From: Oscillospiraceae bacterium
Lineage (GTDB): Bacteria; Bacillota; Clostridia; Oscillospirales; Oscillospiraceae
Reading direction: 5' to 3'
Assembly (NCBI GenBank): GCA_902778275.1
Contig: CACYXE010000010.1
Location: 38,164-102,163, forward strand
Length of the DNA stretch: 64,000 nucleotides
A program made the position numbers and the translations under genes. Shown here piece by piece: positions 16,151 to 25,264 of this stretch (position 1 is its first letter; every line of letters starts with the position of its first letter). The notes below the pieces were generated by a model, which had not been told where the DNA came from, searched no databases, and saw nothing but the letters and a program-made list of their open reading frames with translations.

Positions 16151-17993
16151 GACTTTACGGGAAAAAGCGAATAATCTCCCGCTGCTGCCCGGGGTGTATA
16201 TCATGCTGGACGAGCATGGGGAAGTCATCTATGTGGGCAAGGCGAAGAAGCTGAAAAACCGCGTCAGCAGCTATTTCCACGGGGAACACCTGCCCAAGGT
16301 GGCGGCCATGGTGGAAAAGGTGGCGGATTTCAACGTGATCGTGGCGGGCAGCGAGTTTGAAGCGCTGGTGCTGGAAAACTCGCTGATCAAGCGGCACAAG
16401 CCCCACTACAACATTCTTCTCAAGGACGATAAGGGCTATCCCTTCATCCGTGTTGACGTGAAGAGCGAATACCCCGGCATGAGCATTGCCAGCCGCGCGG
16501 GAAAGGACGGCGCCCGTTACTATGGCCCCTATGGCGGACGCAGCCAGACCAGGGACATCATCAATACCATCAGCAAGGCGCTGCTGCTGCCGGATTGCTC
16601 CCGGAAGTTTCCCCGGGATATCGGCAAAGAGCGGCCCTGCCTGAACTATCACATGGGCACCTGCGCGGGCTGGTGTCTCAAGGACAGCAGCGCGGAGGAT
16701 TACCGCGGCCGCATGCAGCAGGCTCTGCTGATCCTGGAAGGGAAAAGTGCCGAGCTCATAGAGGACCTGCGCGGTCAGATGGAGCAGGCGGCGGAAGAGC
16801 TGCGCTTTGAACGGGCTGCGGAGATCCGGGACCGGCTGCGTGCCATCGAGGGACTGGCCCACAAGCAGCTGGTCATTTCCACCGCCTTTGCGGACACCGA
16901 CGCGGTGGGCTTCTGCCGCGGCGCCAAGAGCTGTTTCGCGGTTCTCCACTTTGTGGACGGTGACCTGGCGGGCAAGGATGTGGAAATGATGGAGGAGCCG
17001 CTGGAAGAGGACAGCGAGGCCGTCTCCGATCTGGTGCGTCAGTATTATACAGGCCAGCGAAGTACCTGGCCCAAGACCATCCTGCTGCCCTGTGAGATCG
17101 AGGATCGGGAGGAATTGGAGCAGCTGCTGGGCCAACAGGCCGGGCGGAGGGTCCATATCGAAAACCCCAAGCGTGGGGAACGCCTGCGCCTGATCGAGAG
17201 CGCGGGGCTGAACGCCCGGGAGGAGATCCAGCGGCGCACCACGGCGGCACAACGCCGTTCCAAGACCCTGGAGTGGCTGCAGAAGGCCTTGGAGCTGGAC
17301 CGTTTTCCCGGCCGCATCGAGGCTTTTGATATCTCCAATCTGGGCGACACGGGCATCGTTGCCGCCATGACGGTCCATGTGGACGGGAGACCCCTGAAAC
17401 GGGACTATCGGAAATTCCGTATCCGGGATCTGGAGATCCGGGACGATTACGCTAGCATGTACCAGGCGGTGTATCGCCGCTTCAAGCACTATGTGGATGG
17501 GGACGAGAAATTCGCGCCCCTGCCGGACCTGCTGCTCATCGACGGCGGCGATACCCACGCGGCCACTGCGGAGCGGGCCGCCAGAGATCTGGGCGTCTCC
17601 GTACCGATCTTCGGTATGGTCAAGGACGACCGGCACCGCACCCGCGCGCTCATCACCTCGGATGGCCGGGAGATCGGGATCAACAACAACCAGGCGGTCT
17701 TCGCCCTGATCGGCAATATCCAGGAGGAGACCCACCGCAGCGCCATCGGCTACCAACGGCTTCTGCGCCGGGAGAGCTACGGCTCCACCCTGGACAAGAT
17801 CAAGGGCGTGGGCCCCAAGCGCCGGGATGAGCTGCTGCGCGCCTTCAAATCGGTCAAGGCCATTCGGGAGGCCAGTGTGGAACAGCTGCGGCAGGCGGTG
17901 CCCATCAGCACAGCACGGGCCGTCTATGATTACTTCCATCGGGAGGATACAGAATGCGCGTCATCACAGGTTCAGCCAGAGGAAGAAAACTGA
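16143..17993 (+). CDS. uvrC: Excinuclease ABC subunit C (UvrC)
   Basis: A 616-aa nucleotide-excision-repair nuclease that makes both incisions around a lesion with UvrB. Domains in order: GIY-YIG nuclease (LPGVYIMLDEHGEVIYVGKAK, about residues 14-90), a Cys-rich patch, the UvrB-binding UVR motif (about 200-235), an RNase H-like nuclease (IEAFDISNLGDTG onwards, LLLIDGGD), and a C-terminal helix-hairpin-helix (IKGVGPKRRDELL). It overlaps the EamA gene upstream and rsmD downstream (40 bp), so the genes are co-transcribed. uvrA and uvrB are not in the window. Confidence 0.97.
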   Translation: MLETLREKANNLPLLPGVYIMLDEHGEVIYVGKAKKLKNRVSSYFHGEHLPKVAAMVEKVADFNVIVAGSEFEALVLENSLIKRHKPHYNILLKDDKGYPFIRVDVKSEYPGMSIASRAGKDGARYYGPYGGRSQTRDIINTISKALLLPDCSRKFPRDIGKERPCLNYHMGTCAGWCLKDSSAEDYRGRMQQALLILEGKSAELIEDLRGQMEQAAEELRFERAAEIRDRLRAIEGLAHKQLVISTAFADTDAVGFCRGAKSCFAVLHFVDGDLAGKDVEMMEEPLEEDSEAVSDLVRQYYTGQRSTWPKTILLPCEIEDREELEQLLGQQAGRRVHIENPKRGERLRLIESAGLNAREEIQRRTTAAQRRSKTLEWLQKALELDRFPGRIEAFDISNLGDTGIVAAMTVHVDGRPLKRDYRKFRIRDLEIRDDYASMYQAVYRRFKHYVDGDEKFAPLPDLLLIDGGDTHAATAERAARDLGVSVPIFGMVKDDRHRTRALITSDGREIGINNNQAVFALIGNIQEETHRSAIGYQRLLRRESYGSTLDKIKGVGPKRRDELLRAFKSVKAIREASVEQLRQAVPISTARAVYDYFHREDTECASSQVQPEEEN

Positions 17994-18526
17994 AAACACC
18001 GGCCAACTACGACATCCGTCCGACCACCGATAATGTGAAGGAAGCAGTTTTCAACATCATTCAGTTCGATATCGAGGGCCGGCGGGTGCTGGACCTGTTC
18101 GCCGGCACGGGGCAGCTGGGGATCGAATGCCTGAGCCGCGGTGCCGCGGAGGCGGTCTTTATTGACCAGAGCCGGGATGCCGTCAGGATCATCAAGGACA
18201 ATCTGAAAAGCTGCGGCCTGCAGGGGGCGGTCCTGCAGACGGACGCGCTCCAATTCCTGCAGCGCGGGGGAAAATTTGATTTGATTTTTGTGGACCCGCC
18301 TTATGATGCAAATCTCTATGATAACGTGCTAAAAACCATCAATTTGGTTGACATATTGTCGGATGGTGGTATAATCATCTGTGAAGCACGCCGTGAAAAG
18401 ACTCTTCCCGATATGGAACCGCCCTATCGGAAAGAGAAAGAGTATCGCTACGGCAAGGTCAAAATTTGTATCTATAAGAAGGAAAGCAATACAGATGAGA
18501 ACCGCTATCTGTCCGGGCAGCTTTGA
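17954..18526 (+). CDS. rsmD: 16S rRNA (guanine-966 N2) methyltransferase RsmD
   Basis: A SAM-dependent methyltransferase of 190 aa acting on G966 of 16S rRNA. SAM motif I is VLDLFAGTGQLGIE, and the N6/N2-amino motif IV is FVDPPYD. The start RVITGSARGRKL is typical. It begins 40 bp inside the uvrC 3' end and overlaps coaD by 32 bp. rsmD-coaD is the ylbH-ylbI pair of Bacillus. The last 20 codons are unusually rich in Lys and Tyr but remain in family length. Confidence 0.95.
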   Translation: MRVITGSARGRKLKTPANYDIRPTTDNVKEAVFNIIQFDIEGRRVLDLFAGTGQLGIECLSRGAAEAVFIDQSRDAVRIIKDNLKSCGLQGAVLQTDALQFLQRGGKFDLIFVDPPYDANLYDNVLKTINLVDILSDGGIIICEARREKTLPDMEPPYRKEKEYRYGKVKICIYKKESNTDENRYLSGQL

Positions 18527-18995
18527 CCCGATCACGCTGGGCCACCTGAATATCATCCGCCGCGCCTCCCAGATTTTTGACCAGGTCGTGGTCTGCATCA
18601 TGCAGAATTCCACCAAAAAGACCCCCATGTTTACCGTGGAGGAGAAAATGGACATGGCCAGGCGTGCGGTGGCAAAGTATCCTAACGTCATTGTAGATGC
18701 TTCCGATATCCTGGTGGCGGAATACGCCAAAAAGTACGAAGGGGCTGTCCTGGTCAAGGGCCTGCGTGTGGCTTCGGATTTTGAGTACGAGTTCCAGATG
18801 GATCTGATCAACAAGAACATCAATCCCGCTCTGGAGACCATGTTCCTGACCTCGGGCGCCAGATATACGTTTTTGAGTTCCTCCGTAGTAAGGGAGCTTG
18901 CCATGTACGGGGCCGACCTCACCGGTCTGGTACCGGACGAGCTGATCGATGAAATAGAGAAAAAGGCTGCACAATGGAGGCTGAGCAATGGATAA
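18495..18995 (+). CDS. coaD: Phosphopantetheine adenylyltransferase
   Basis: Transfers AMP from ATP to 4'-phosphopantetheine, the fourth step of CoA synthesis. The HIGH-superfamily signature GSFDPITLGHLNII begins at residue 8; VKGLRVASDFEYE and FLSSSVVRELA complete the active site. The length is 166 aa. I chose ATG 18495, 32 bp inside rsmD, because an upstream in-frame ATG would add 38 residues foreign to the family. The next gene starts 8 bp before its stop. Confidence 0.96.
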   Translation: MRTAICPGSFDPITLGHLNIIRRASQIFDQVVVCIMQNSTKKTPMFTVEEKMDMARRAVAKYPNVIVDASDILVAEYAKKYEGAVLVKGLRVASDFEYEFQMDLINKNINPALETMFLTSGARYTFLSSSVVRELAMYGADLTGLVPDELIDEIEKKAAQWRLSNG

Positions 18996-19488
18996 CCATG
19001 ATGTGATCGCACTGCTGGACACCCTGTATAACATGGTGACCGAAGCCTGGGGCGTCCCGCTGGGAAACGATAAGTGCATTATCGAGCGGGAACGTGCCAT
19101 TGACATCATCAACCAGATCAAGGCGAATCTGCCCTCTGCTATTGCCGAGGCCAAACGGCTGGTGGCCGCCAGAGATGAGTTTATCGGCAACGCCAAGCGG
19201 GAGGCTGAGGCCTTGCGCAAGAGCGCGGAGGACAAAGCAAGTACTATGGTCTCCGAGCAGGAGATCGTACGCGTGGCCAAGGCCAGAAGCGCGGAAATGA
19301 TCGCCTCCGCTGAGGCCAAGTCCAAGGAACTGCGCCGCGTGGCCAGTGAATATGTGGACGATATCATGCGTCAGGCTGAGGAGAGCATGAGCAACGCCCT
19401 GCAGACAGTGCAGTCGGCGCATAATGCTTTCAGCACCGCGGAGTCTTCCTCCAAGCGAGTCAGCGTCCGCAAGGAAAAGGACGAGTAA
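18988..19488 (+). CDS. Coiled-coil protein of unknown function downstream of coaD
   Basis: A 166-aa, highly charged, soluble protein that is almost all helix. Residues 25-150 are a long run of Glu/Lys/Arg/Ala heptads (for example EAKRLVAARDEFIGNAKREA and KSKELRRVASEYVDD), predicted as coiled coil. It resembles ATP-synthase-b or DivIVA-like stalks without a membrane anchor or a DivIVA N-terminal motif. It overlaps coaD by 8 bp and ends in a strong terminator, with the division cluster starting just after. I do not recognise a named family; similar small coiled-coil proteins are common beside coaD in Clostridia. Confidence 0.78.
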   Translation: MDNHDVIALLDTLYNMVTEAWGVPLGNDKCIIERERAIDIINQIKANLPSAIAEAKRLVAARDEFIGNAKREAEALRKSAEDKASTMVSEQEIVRVAKARSAEMIASAEAKSKELRRVASEYVDDIMRQAEESMSNALQTVQSAHNAFSTAESSSKRVSVRKEKDE

Positions 19489-19511
19489 AACCATATTGTT
19501 GTTTCAAAAAT

Positions 19512-19546
19512 GCCCGGTCATCGCGGTGGATGACCGGGCGTTTTTT
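19512..19546 (+). terminator. Rho-independent terminator ending the uvrC-coaD run
   Basis: GCCCGGTCATC (19512-19522), loop GCGGTG, GATGACCGGGC (19529-19539), then G and six T. The perfect 11-bp stem insulates the mraZ promoter downstream. Confidence 0.9.
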
Positions 19547-19617
19547 GCCTTCAGAGCGGGGAACGAGGACCCATGAATGATGCAAGAAAAAAGACGAAAA
19601 ACGTCAAAAAGTTTCAC

Positions 19618-19646
19618 TTGCTTTTTGCTGTTTGCTCCCCTATAAT
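19618..19646 (+). promoter_or_regulatory. Sigma-A promoter of the mraZ division cluster
   Basis: TTGCTT (19618-19623) and a perfect TATAAT (19641-19646) are 17 bp apart, putting the start of transcription near 19653. It lies between the upstream terminator and mraZ. Confidence 0.75.
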
Positions 19647-19655
19647 GGTAGTGAA

Positions 19656-19681
19656 AAGTGGTTTGAAGTGGTGGAAAATGG
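19656..19681 (+). promoter_or_regulatory. Candidate MraZ operator: three 10-bp-spaced repeats
   Basis: AAGTGG (19656), AAGTGG (19666) and AAATGG (19676) recur at exactly 10-bp spacing, starting about 3 bp after the predicted transcription start. MraZ in other bacteria represses its own operon by binding short direct repeats of about one helical turn near this promoter, so these are the likely operator half-sites. Confidence 0.65.
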
Positions 19682-19719
19682 TGCGATTTTCCACATGGCG
19701 ATATAGGGGGAGCGTTTCC

Positions 19720-20136
19720 GTGACAGGCGAATATCAACACTCTCTTGACAACAAGGGACGTCTTTTTATACCTGCTAAACTCCGCGATGAGTTGGGCGAG
19801 GTTTTTTTCATCACCATCTCGATGGATCGCTGCCTCTGCGCGTACAGCAGCGAGAACTGGAAGGTGTTTTCCGAGAAGGTCAATTCCATGCCGTATATCA
19901 AGCAGCGGAAGATGCGCCCGCTGTTTGCTCATGCCGCCCGCTGCGAGCTGGATAACCAAGGCCGTGCGCTGATCCCGCAAAATCTGAGGGAATATGCAGG
20001 CTTTAGCAAAAATGTCACTGTCGTGGGCTGCAACAATCATGCGGAATTCTGGGATAGCGAAGCCTGGAGCTCGGTGTTCGAGGCGGAGACCACACCGGAA
20101 AATATTGCGGCAGTGATGGAGGAACTGGAATTTTGA
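19720..20136 (+). CDS. mraZ: Transcriptional regulator MraZ
   Basis: A 138-aa AbrB-like DNA-binding protein that forms a ring and regulates the dcw cluster. Two SpoVT/AbrB repeats are visible: TGEYQHSLDNKGRLFIPAKLR at the N-terminus and ARCELDNQGRALIPQNLREY around residue 75. GTG 19720, behind GGGGGAG, gives the family start VTGEYQHSLD. The frame is open back to 19573, but that part lies before the predicted transcription start and contains the operator, so it is not coding. It overlaps rsmH by 4 bp. Confidence 0.93.
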   Translation: MTGEYQHSLDNKGRLFIPAKLRDELGEVFFITISMDRCLCAYSSENWKVFSEKVNSMPYIKQRKMRPLFAHAARCELDNQGRALIPQNLREYAGFSKNVTVVGCNNHAEFWDSEAWSSVFEAETTPENIAAVMEELEF

Positions 20137-21071
20137 CAGAGCAGCCGAAACATGTATCCGTACTCCTGCGGGAGTGCCTGGAATACCTGAATATCAAACC
20201 GAATGGGATCTATCTGGACGGCACTTTGGGTCTCGGCGGGCATTCCTACGAGATCGCTTCCCGCCTGACCACAGGGCGCCTGATCGGGATCGACCGGGAT
20301 GAGACCGCGATCGACCGGGCAGGAAAACGTCTTGCCCCGTTTGCAGATAAAATTACACTGGTGCATGGCAATTTCTGTGATGCCGCCGCGATCCTGGATG
20401 AGCTTGGGATCGGGGGCGTAGACGGCATGCTGTTTGACCTCGGTGTGTCTTCGCCCCAATTGGACGAGGCACAGCGGGGTTTTTCTTATCAGCAGGACGC
20501 GCCGCTGGATATGCGGATGGACGGCACTGCGGCGCTGACGGCCTGGGATGTGGTGAACACCTGGGATGAAAACCGGCTCAACCGCATCTTGTGGGATTAC
20601 GGCGAGGAACGCTATGCCCGGCGTATCACCGGGGCGATCCTGAAGCGGCGGGAGCAAAAACCCATTGAAAGCACCCTGGAGCTGGTGGATGTGATCAAGA
20701 GCGCCATGCCGGCCGCGGCGCTGCGGGAAAAGCAGCATCCCGCCAAGCGCAGCTTCCAGGCGATCCGCATCGCGGTCAATGACGAACTGGGCGCTGTCGC
20801 CGCCATGTTCGAGACTGCGCCGGACAAGCTGAATATTGGCGGCAGACTTTGCGTGATCAGCTTTCATTCTCTGGAGGACCGCATCGTTAAAAGCGGTATC
20901 CATGCCCGGGAAGACGGCTGTACCTGCCCGAGGGAAGCGCCGGTGTGTACCTGCGGCTTTCATCAGACGCTCAAAAGCGTCAGGCGCAAGCCTATCCTCC
21001 CCAGCGAGGAGGAGATCCGAGATAATCCCCGCGCCCGCAGTGCAAAGCTCCGTGTGGCGGAAAGGGTATAA
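20133..21071 (+). CDS. rsmH: 16S rRNA (cytosine-1402 N4) methyltransferase RsmH
   Basis: SAM-dependent methyltransferase (formerly MraW), 312 aa, acting on C1402 in the decoding centre. Visible are VSVLLRECLEYLNI, the SAM motif YLDGTLGLGGHS, MLFDLGVSSPQLDEAQRGFSY and ISFHSLEDRIVK. It starts at a TTG that overlaps the mraZ stop. Near the C-terminus, CTCPREAPVCTC contains a cysteine cluster that occurs in many Firmicute RsmH proteins. The following ftsL-like gene begins 4 bp later. Confidence 0.95.
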   Translation: MTEQPKHVSVLLRECLEYLNIKPNGIYLDGTLGLGGHSYEIASRLTTGRLIGIDRDETAIDRAGKRLAPFADKITLVHGNFCDAAAILDELGIGGVDGMLFDLGVSSPQLDEAQRGFSYQQDAPLDMRMDGTAALTAWDVVNTWDENRLNRILWDYGEERYARRITGAILKRREQKPIESTLELVDVIKSAMPAAALREKQHPAKRSFQAIRIAVNDELGAVAAMFETAPDKLNIGGRLCVISFHSLEDRIVKSGIHAREDGCTCPREAPVCTCGFHQTLKSVRRKPILPSEEEIRDNPRARSAKLRVAERV

Positions 21072-21075
21072 AGAC

Positions 21076-21366
21076 TTGAGGAGACTATCTGAGATCGTCT
21101 TCTGCACGGTCTGTTTTAGCTTTGCTGCGGTTTTGCTGGTGCTGTCGTTGCTGGGCGCCGTCCGTCTGGCGTCACTCAGTGATGAGGATGCGGGGCTGGA
21201 GCAGGAGCTCGAGACGCTGAAAGACGAGACCCAGGCTTTACGCGTGACATATGAATCGATGCTTCAGCTGGACGAGATCGAGAGATATGCCGTCGAGGAA
21301 TTGGGGCTGCAGCATTGTTCGCCCGGGCAGATCGTTTATATAGATCCGGTCGGGGCTGGGAAATAG
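21076..21366 (+). CDS. ftsL: FtsL/DivIC-like septum formation protein
   Basis: A 96-aa bitopic membrane protein: short cytoplasmic tail, one transmembrane helix (about residues 6-28, IVFCTVCFSFAAVLLVLSLL), then an extracellular coiled coil (EQELETLKDETQALRV) and an IERYAVEELGLQ end. This is the architecture of FtsL/DivIC, partners of FtsQ in the divisome. The start is TTG 21076; the longer open frame upstream overlaps rsmH in another frame and is not used. Position between rsmH and the PBP gene is standard for ftsL, but sequence alone does not separate FtsL from DivIC. Confidence 0.75.
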   Translation: MRRLSEIVFCTVCFSFAAVLLVLSLLGAVRLASLSDEDAGLEQELETLKDETQALRVTYESMLQLDEIERYAVEELGLQHCSPGQIVYIDPVGAGK

Positions 21367-21432
21367 AAGGTATGGCTTAATTGGATAAGCTTCTGAATAT
21401 AGATAGGATATATCTGTTTTCAGGAGTGGATC

Positions 21433-23766
21433 ATGAAAGAGAACCAAACAAAGGCAGCTGCGGCCCAGTCGCCGCCCAACCGGCAAATGCTTCGCCGTGC
21501 TCTGTTTTTGATGGCCCTGTTCGGGATCGCGGCCTTCCTTGTGCTTTTCGCCCGCCTGTATCAGCTGCAGATCCTGGAGCATGACCGATATGAGAAGCTG
21601 GCCATCGAACAGCAGCTGCGCCAGGCGCCTTCTTCTACCGCAAGAGGGATCATATACGACACCAATATGAACGTGCTGGCGATCAGCGCTTCGGTGGATA
21701 ACGTGTATCTAAGCCCTGCGGAGATCGAGTTCTATGGAGAGGACAAGGAACTGATCGCCCGGGAGCTGGCCAAGATCCTGGATCTGGACGAAGCGGAGAT
21801 CTTGCGGAAGACTTCCCAGACGGGCTCATGGTATGTGACGGTGGCCAGGAAAGTCGAGCGGGAGCAGGCTGACCAGGTGCGGCAGTTGAAGAATCGCTAC
21901 GGTCTGCGGGGCGTCCGTCTGGAGACGGATACCAAGCGTTATTACCCGAATTCCACTTTGGCCTGCCATCTGATCGGCTTTGTGGGTACGGATAATTACG
22001 GCCTGGAGGGGATTGAGGCACGCTATGACTCCTATCTCTCCGGTACTGCGGGCAGAACAGTCCGGGCGACCAACGCCTTCGGAACGGATCTGCTGTTCGC
22101 CCAGTTCGAGGAGTATCAGCCCGGGCAGGATGGTTACGATATCGTGACCACCGTGGATTCCACCATTCAATATTATGTGGAAAAGCACCTGAAGCAGGCG
22201 GTCCAGGACTACGACATCCAAAACGGCGCCGGCGCCATCGCCATGGACGTGAATACCGGCGCGGTGTTGGCGATGGCTTCTCTGGACAACTACGACCTGA
22301 ATCATTTTCTGGACGTGAGCGACGAGGCCCGGGCGGCCATTGACGCCGCTGAAGACGCGGATCAGGCGCAGGCCCTGCTCAGCGAGGCGCAGACCCGCCA
22401 GTGGCGGAACAAAGCCCTTTCGGATACCTATGAGCCGGGCTCAACTTTTAAGATCATAACCCTGTCCATGGCGCTGGAAGAAGGCGCGGTGGACCTGAAC
22501 AGCAGCTTCTACTGCGGCGGGCACGTGAACGTCAAGGGCAGGACCAGCCCGATCCGCTGTTGGAAAGACGGCGGACACGGTTCCCAGAATCTGACCCAGG
22601 CGGTGCAGCATTCCTGCAATGTGGCGTTTGTCAATATCGGCCAGCGCATCGGCGCAGAGGCCTTTTACCGTTATTGTGAGGCGTTCGGATTCCTGGAACT
22701 GAGCCAGGATCCGGATGTGAATCTGACCGCGACGACAGGGATCGACCTGTCGGGTGAGAGCGGAAGCATCTGGTGGAGCCAGAATACCTTCTGTTCGCAG
22801 AAAAACCTGTCACAGCTTGCGGCGGCTTCCTTTGGACAGACCTTTACCATCACGCCCCTGCAGTTGATCACGGCGGTCAGCGCCTGTGTCAATGGCGGCT
22901 ATTTGATGCAGCCCTATGTGGTGCGGGAGATGCTGAACCCGGATGGGACACTTGCCTATGAGCGAAAGCCGACGCTGCGGCGGCAGGTGATCAGTGAGGA
23001 GACCAGCGCCGCGGTCCGCGGCATCCTGGAGCAGGTGGTTGGCGATCCCAACGACGGCACCGGTCGGAACGCGGCGGTAGCCGGTTACCGCATCGGCGGC
23101 AAGACGGGCACCAGTGAAAAGGTCAGTCTGGAGGCCCAGACGGGCGTCAAGGAATACATCGTCTCCTTCATCGGATTTGCCCCGGCGGATGACCCGAAGA
23201 TCGCGGTGCTGATCTTCCTGGATACCCCGTCCAACGCTTCCGGCGTCTATGTGAGCGGCGGCCAGATGGCGGCGCCCGTAGTGGGCAGAATGATGGCGGA
23301 TATCCTGCCGTATCTGGGTGTGGAACCGGATCTGAGTCAGGAAGAAGCGGCAAACATGGATGTAAACATGCCGTCCCTCAGCGGCCTCAGTCTCCACGAG
23401 GCTGTGGAACGACTGAACGATTCCGGCCTGAGATACCGCACCATCGGGACGGGGGACTTCGTCACCGGACAGCTGCCCCGGGCGGGTGTGAGCATCGCCG
23501 GAGGGACCCAGGTGATCCTGTATCTTGACTCACAGGTGTCAGCGGATCTGGAAACTGTGCCGGAATTGAGCGGAATGACTTACCGGGAGGCACGCGACAC
23601 GCTGTCCTACTATGGGCTGTATATCCAGACGGCGAGCCCCGTGACCGATGCGGAGAATCAGCTGGTGAGCAGTCAAAGTATCCCGGCGGGAACGGCTCTG
23701 GAGCACGGCGCTGTAATCAGCGTATCTCTGATCAGCGGAGACGAGTCCATGTTGGGCAAATATTAG
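21433..23766 (+). CDS. spoVD: SpoVD/FtsI-type penicillin-binding protein with two PASTA domains
   Basis: A 777-aa class B transpeptidase. An N-terminal membrane anchor (about residues 25-45) is followed by a PBP dimerisation domain and the transpeptidase domain: active Ser337 in GSTFK, SCN at 394-396 and KTGTSEK from Lys557. Two PASTA domains follow at about 643-700 and 706-770. PASTA-bearing FtsI homologues next to murE correspond to SpoVD, the cortex-synthesis enzyme in Bacillus. No second FtsI-like gene is in this cluster, so this one may serve division, cortex synthesis or both. AGGAG (21422-21426) precedes the ATG. Confidence 0.93.
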   Translation: MKENQTKAAAAQSPPNRQMLRRALFLMALFGIAAFLVLFARLYQLQILEHDRYEKLAIEQQLRQAPSSTARGIIYDTNMNVLAISASVDNVYLSPAEIEFYGEDKELIARELAKILDLDEAEILRKTSQTGSWYVTVARKVEREQADQVRQLKNRYGLRGVRLETDTKRYYPNSTLACHLIGFVGTDNYGLEGIEARYDSYLSGTAGRTVRATNAFGTDLLFAQFEEYQPGQDGYDIVTTVDSTIQYYVEKHLKQAVQDYDIQNGAGAIAMDVNTGAVLAMASLDNYDLNHFLDVSDEARAAIDAAEDADQAQALLSEAQTRQWRNKALSDTYEPGSTFKIITLSMALEEGAVDLNSSFYCGGHVNVKGRTSPIRCWKDGGHGSQNLTQAVQHSCNVAFVNIGQRIGAEAFYRYCEAFGFLELSQDPDVNLTATTGIDLSGESGSIWWSQNTFCSQKNLSQLAAASFGQTFTITPLQLITAVSACVNGGYLMQPYVVREMLNPDGTLAYERKPTLRRQVISEETSAAVRGILEQVVGDPNDGTGRNAAVAGYRIGGKTGTSEKVSLEAQTGVKEYIVSFIGFAPADDPKIAVLIFLDTPSNASGVYVSGGQMAAPVVGRMMADILPYLGVEPDLSQEEAANMDVNMPSLSGLSLHEAVERLNDSGLRYRTIGTGDFVTGQLPRAGVSIAGGTQVILYLDSQVSADLETVPELSGMTYREARDTLSYYGLYIQTASPVTDAENQLVSSQSIPAGTALEHGAVISVSLISGDESMLGKY

Positions 23767-23779
23767 GATGGAAACAAGC

Positions 23780-25237
23780 ATGAAACTGAGACAACTCCTT
23801 CAAGACATAAGGATATTGGACATGAAAGCGGACCTGGAAATGGAGATTTCCGGCGTCTGCTATGACTCCCGCGAGGCAAAGCCTGGCGACTTGTTCGTGG
23901 CTGTACGGGGCTTTGAAGCGGATGGTCATCGCTTCATCCCCGGTGCGGTCAAAAAAGGAGCGGTAGCTGTGCTGTGCGAGACAGCCCCGGAGACAGATGT
24001 CCCGTGGGTGCGGACGGATGACTGCCGCCTGGGGCTTGCGCTGGTGAGCAGAGCCTGGTTCGGCAATCCGGCCGGAAAGATGAAAATCATCGGCTTTACG
24101 GGCACAAGCGGGAAGACCAGTTCCACCTATATCCTCAAGCATTTGCTGGAGAGCGCCCTGGGAGCCAAGGTAGGTCTCATCGGTACGAACGGCAATATGA
24201 TTGGTGAAAAGCAGTTTCACACGGAGCGTACTACTCCGGAAAGCTATGAACTCCAAAAGCTTTTCCGCCAGATGGCGGATGAAGGCTGCAGCCATGTGGT
24301 GATGGAGGTCTCCTCCCATTCGCTCGCACTTGAAAGAGTTGCAGGCATCACCTTTGATGTGGCTGTGTTTACCAATCTTTCGCAGGACCACCTGGATCTG
24401 CATGGCACGATGGCGGAATACGCCGCAGCCAAGAAAAAGATTTTTTCCCAGTGCCGGATCGGCTGCATCAATGCTGATGACGATCAGGCCGGCTTTATGG
24501 CACAGGGGGACCGCTGCCCGATTTTTACGTACTCCGCCAAATCCAATGACGCGGATCTGATCGCAAAAGACATTCGATTGAATGCTGCGGGAGTACGGTT
24601 TGCCGCGGTGAGGGGAGAAGAGATCGCGCTGACAAGGTTTGCCGTTCCCGGAGTGTTTTCCGTATATAACGCGCTGAGCGTGATGGCAGCGGGCTTGTGC
24701 CTTGGGATAAGTCTTTCTGCCTGTGCAGAAGGGATCAGCACGGCAAAAGGGGTCAAGGGCAGAATGGAATCTGTCCCGACCGACGGAGATTACAGTGTGA
24801 TCATCGATTACTCCCATAAACCGGACGCATTGGAAAAGGCTTTGAAAACGCTGCGCCCGGTGACCCGCGGGCGCCTGATCGTGCTCTTTGGCTGCGGCGG
24901 GGACCGGGATAAGGGGAAGCGGCCCATTATGGGACGGATCGCAGAGCAGAACGCTGATTTCTGCATCGTGACCAGCGATAACCCCAGAACGGAAGATCCC
25001 ATGACGATCATCGATGAGATCATGGCGGGCATGAAGAACAGCCGCTCCCAAGTGAAGATGATCTGCGACCGCGTGGAGGCGATCCACTGGGCTATTGACA
25101 ATGCGGCGGCCGGTGATGTAATATTGCTTGCCGGAAAAGGGCACGAGGATTATCAGGAAGTGGGGCATGAAAAACACCACATGGATGAGAGGGAACTCGT
25201 GGCCGCATACCTGGAAAAGAGAAAAAATGCGCGCTGA
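23780..25237 (+). CDS. murE: UDP-MurNAc-L-Ala-D-Glu:meso-diaminopimelate ligase (MurE)
   Basis: An ATP-dependent Mur ligase adding the third residue of the stem peptide. The P-loop GTSGKTS is at about residues 108-114. DNPR at about 400-403, in SDNPRTEDP, is the signature for meso-DAP specificity, so the wall is DAP type. The lysine carbamylation region follows HGTMAEY. ATG 23780 gives the usual MKLRQLL start; an ATG four codons upstream (23768) is possible. It starts 13 bp after spoVD. murF and murD, which normally follow, are absent here. Confidence 0.95.
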   Translation: MKLRQLLQDIRILDMKADLEMEISGVCYDSREAKPGDLFVAVRGFEADGHRFIPGAVKKGAVAVLCETAPETDVPWVRTDDCRLGLALVSRAWFGNPAGKMKIIGFTGTSGKTSSTYILKHLLESALGAKVGLIGTNGNMIGEKQFHTERTTPESYELQKLFRQMADEGCSHVVMEVSSHSLALERVAGITFDVAVFTNLSQDHLDLHGTMAEYAAAKKKIFSQCRIGCINADDDQAGFMAQGDRCPIFTYSAKSNDADLIAKDIRLNAAGVRFAAVRGEEIALTRFAVPGVFSVYNALSVMAAGLCLGISLSACAEGISTAKGVKGRMESVPTDGDYSVIIDYSHKPDALEKALKTLRPVTRGRLIVLFGCGGDRDKGKRPIMGRIAEQNADFCIVTSDNPRTEDPMTIIDEIMAGMKNSRSQVKMICDRVEAIHWAIDNAAAGDVILLAGKGHEDYQEVGHEKHHMDERELVAAYLEKRKNAR

Positions 25238-25264
25238 GGCGTGCTGAGAATACTGGAGTACACC

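Noticed and set aside
19573-19719. Longer N-terminus for MraZ from ATG 19573
   Set aside because: It would include the promoter and operator, and the family starts at the TGEYQHSLD residues.
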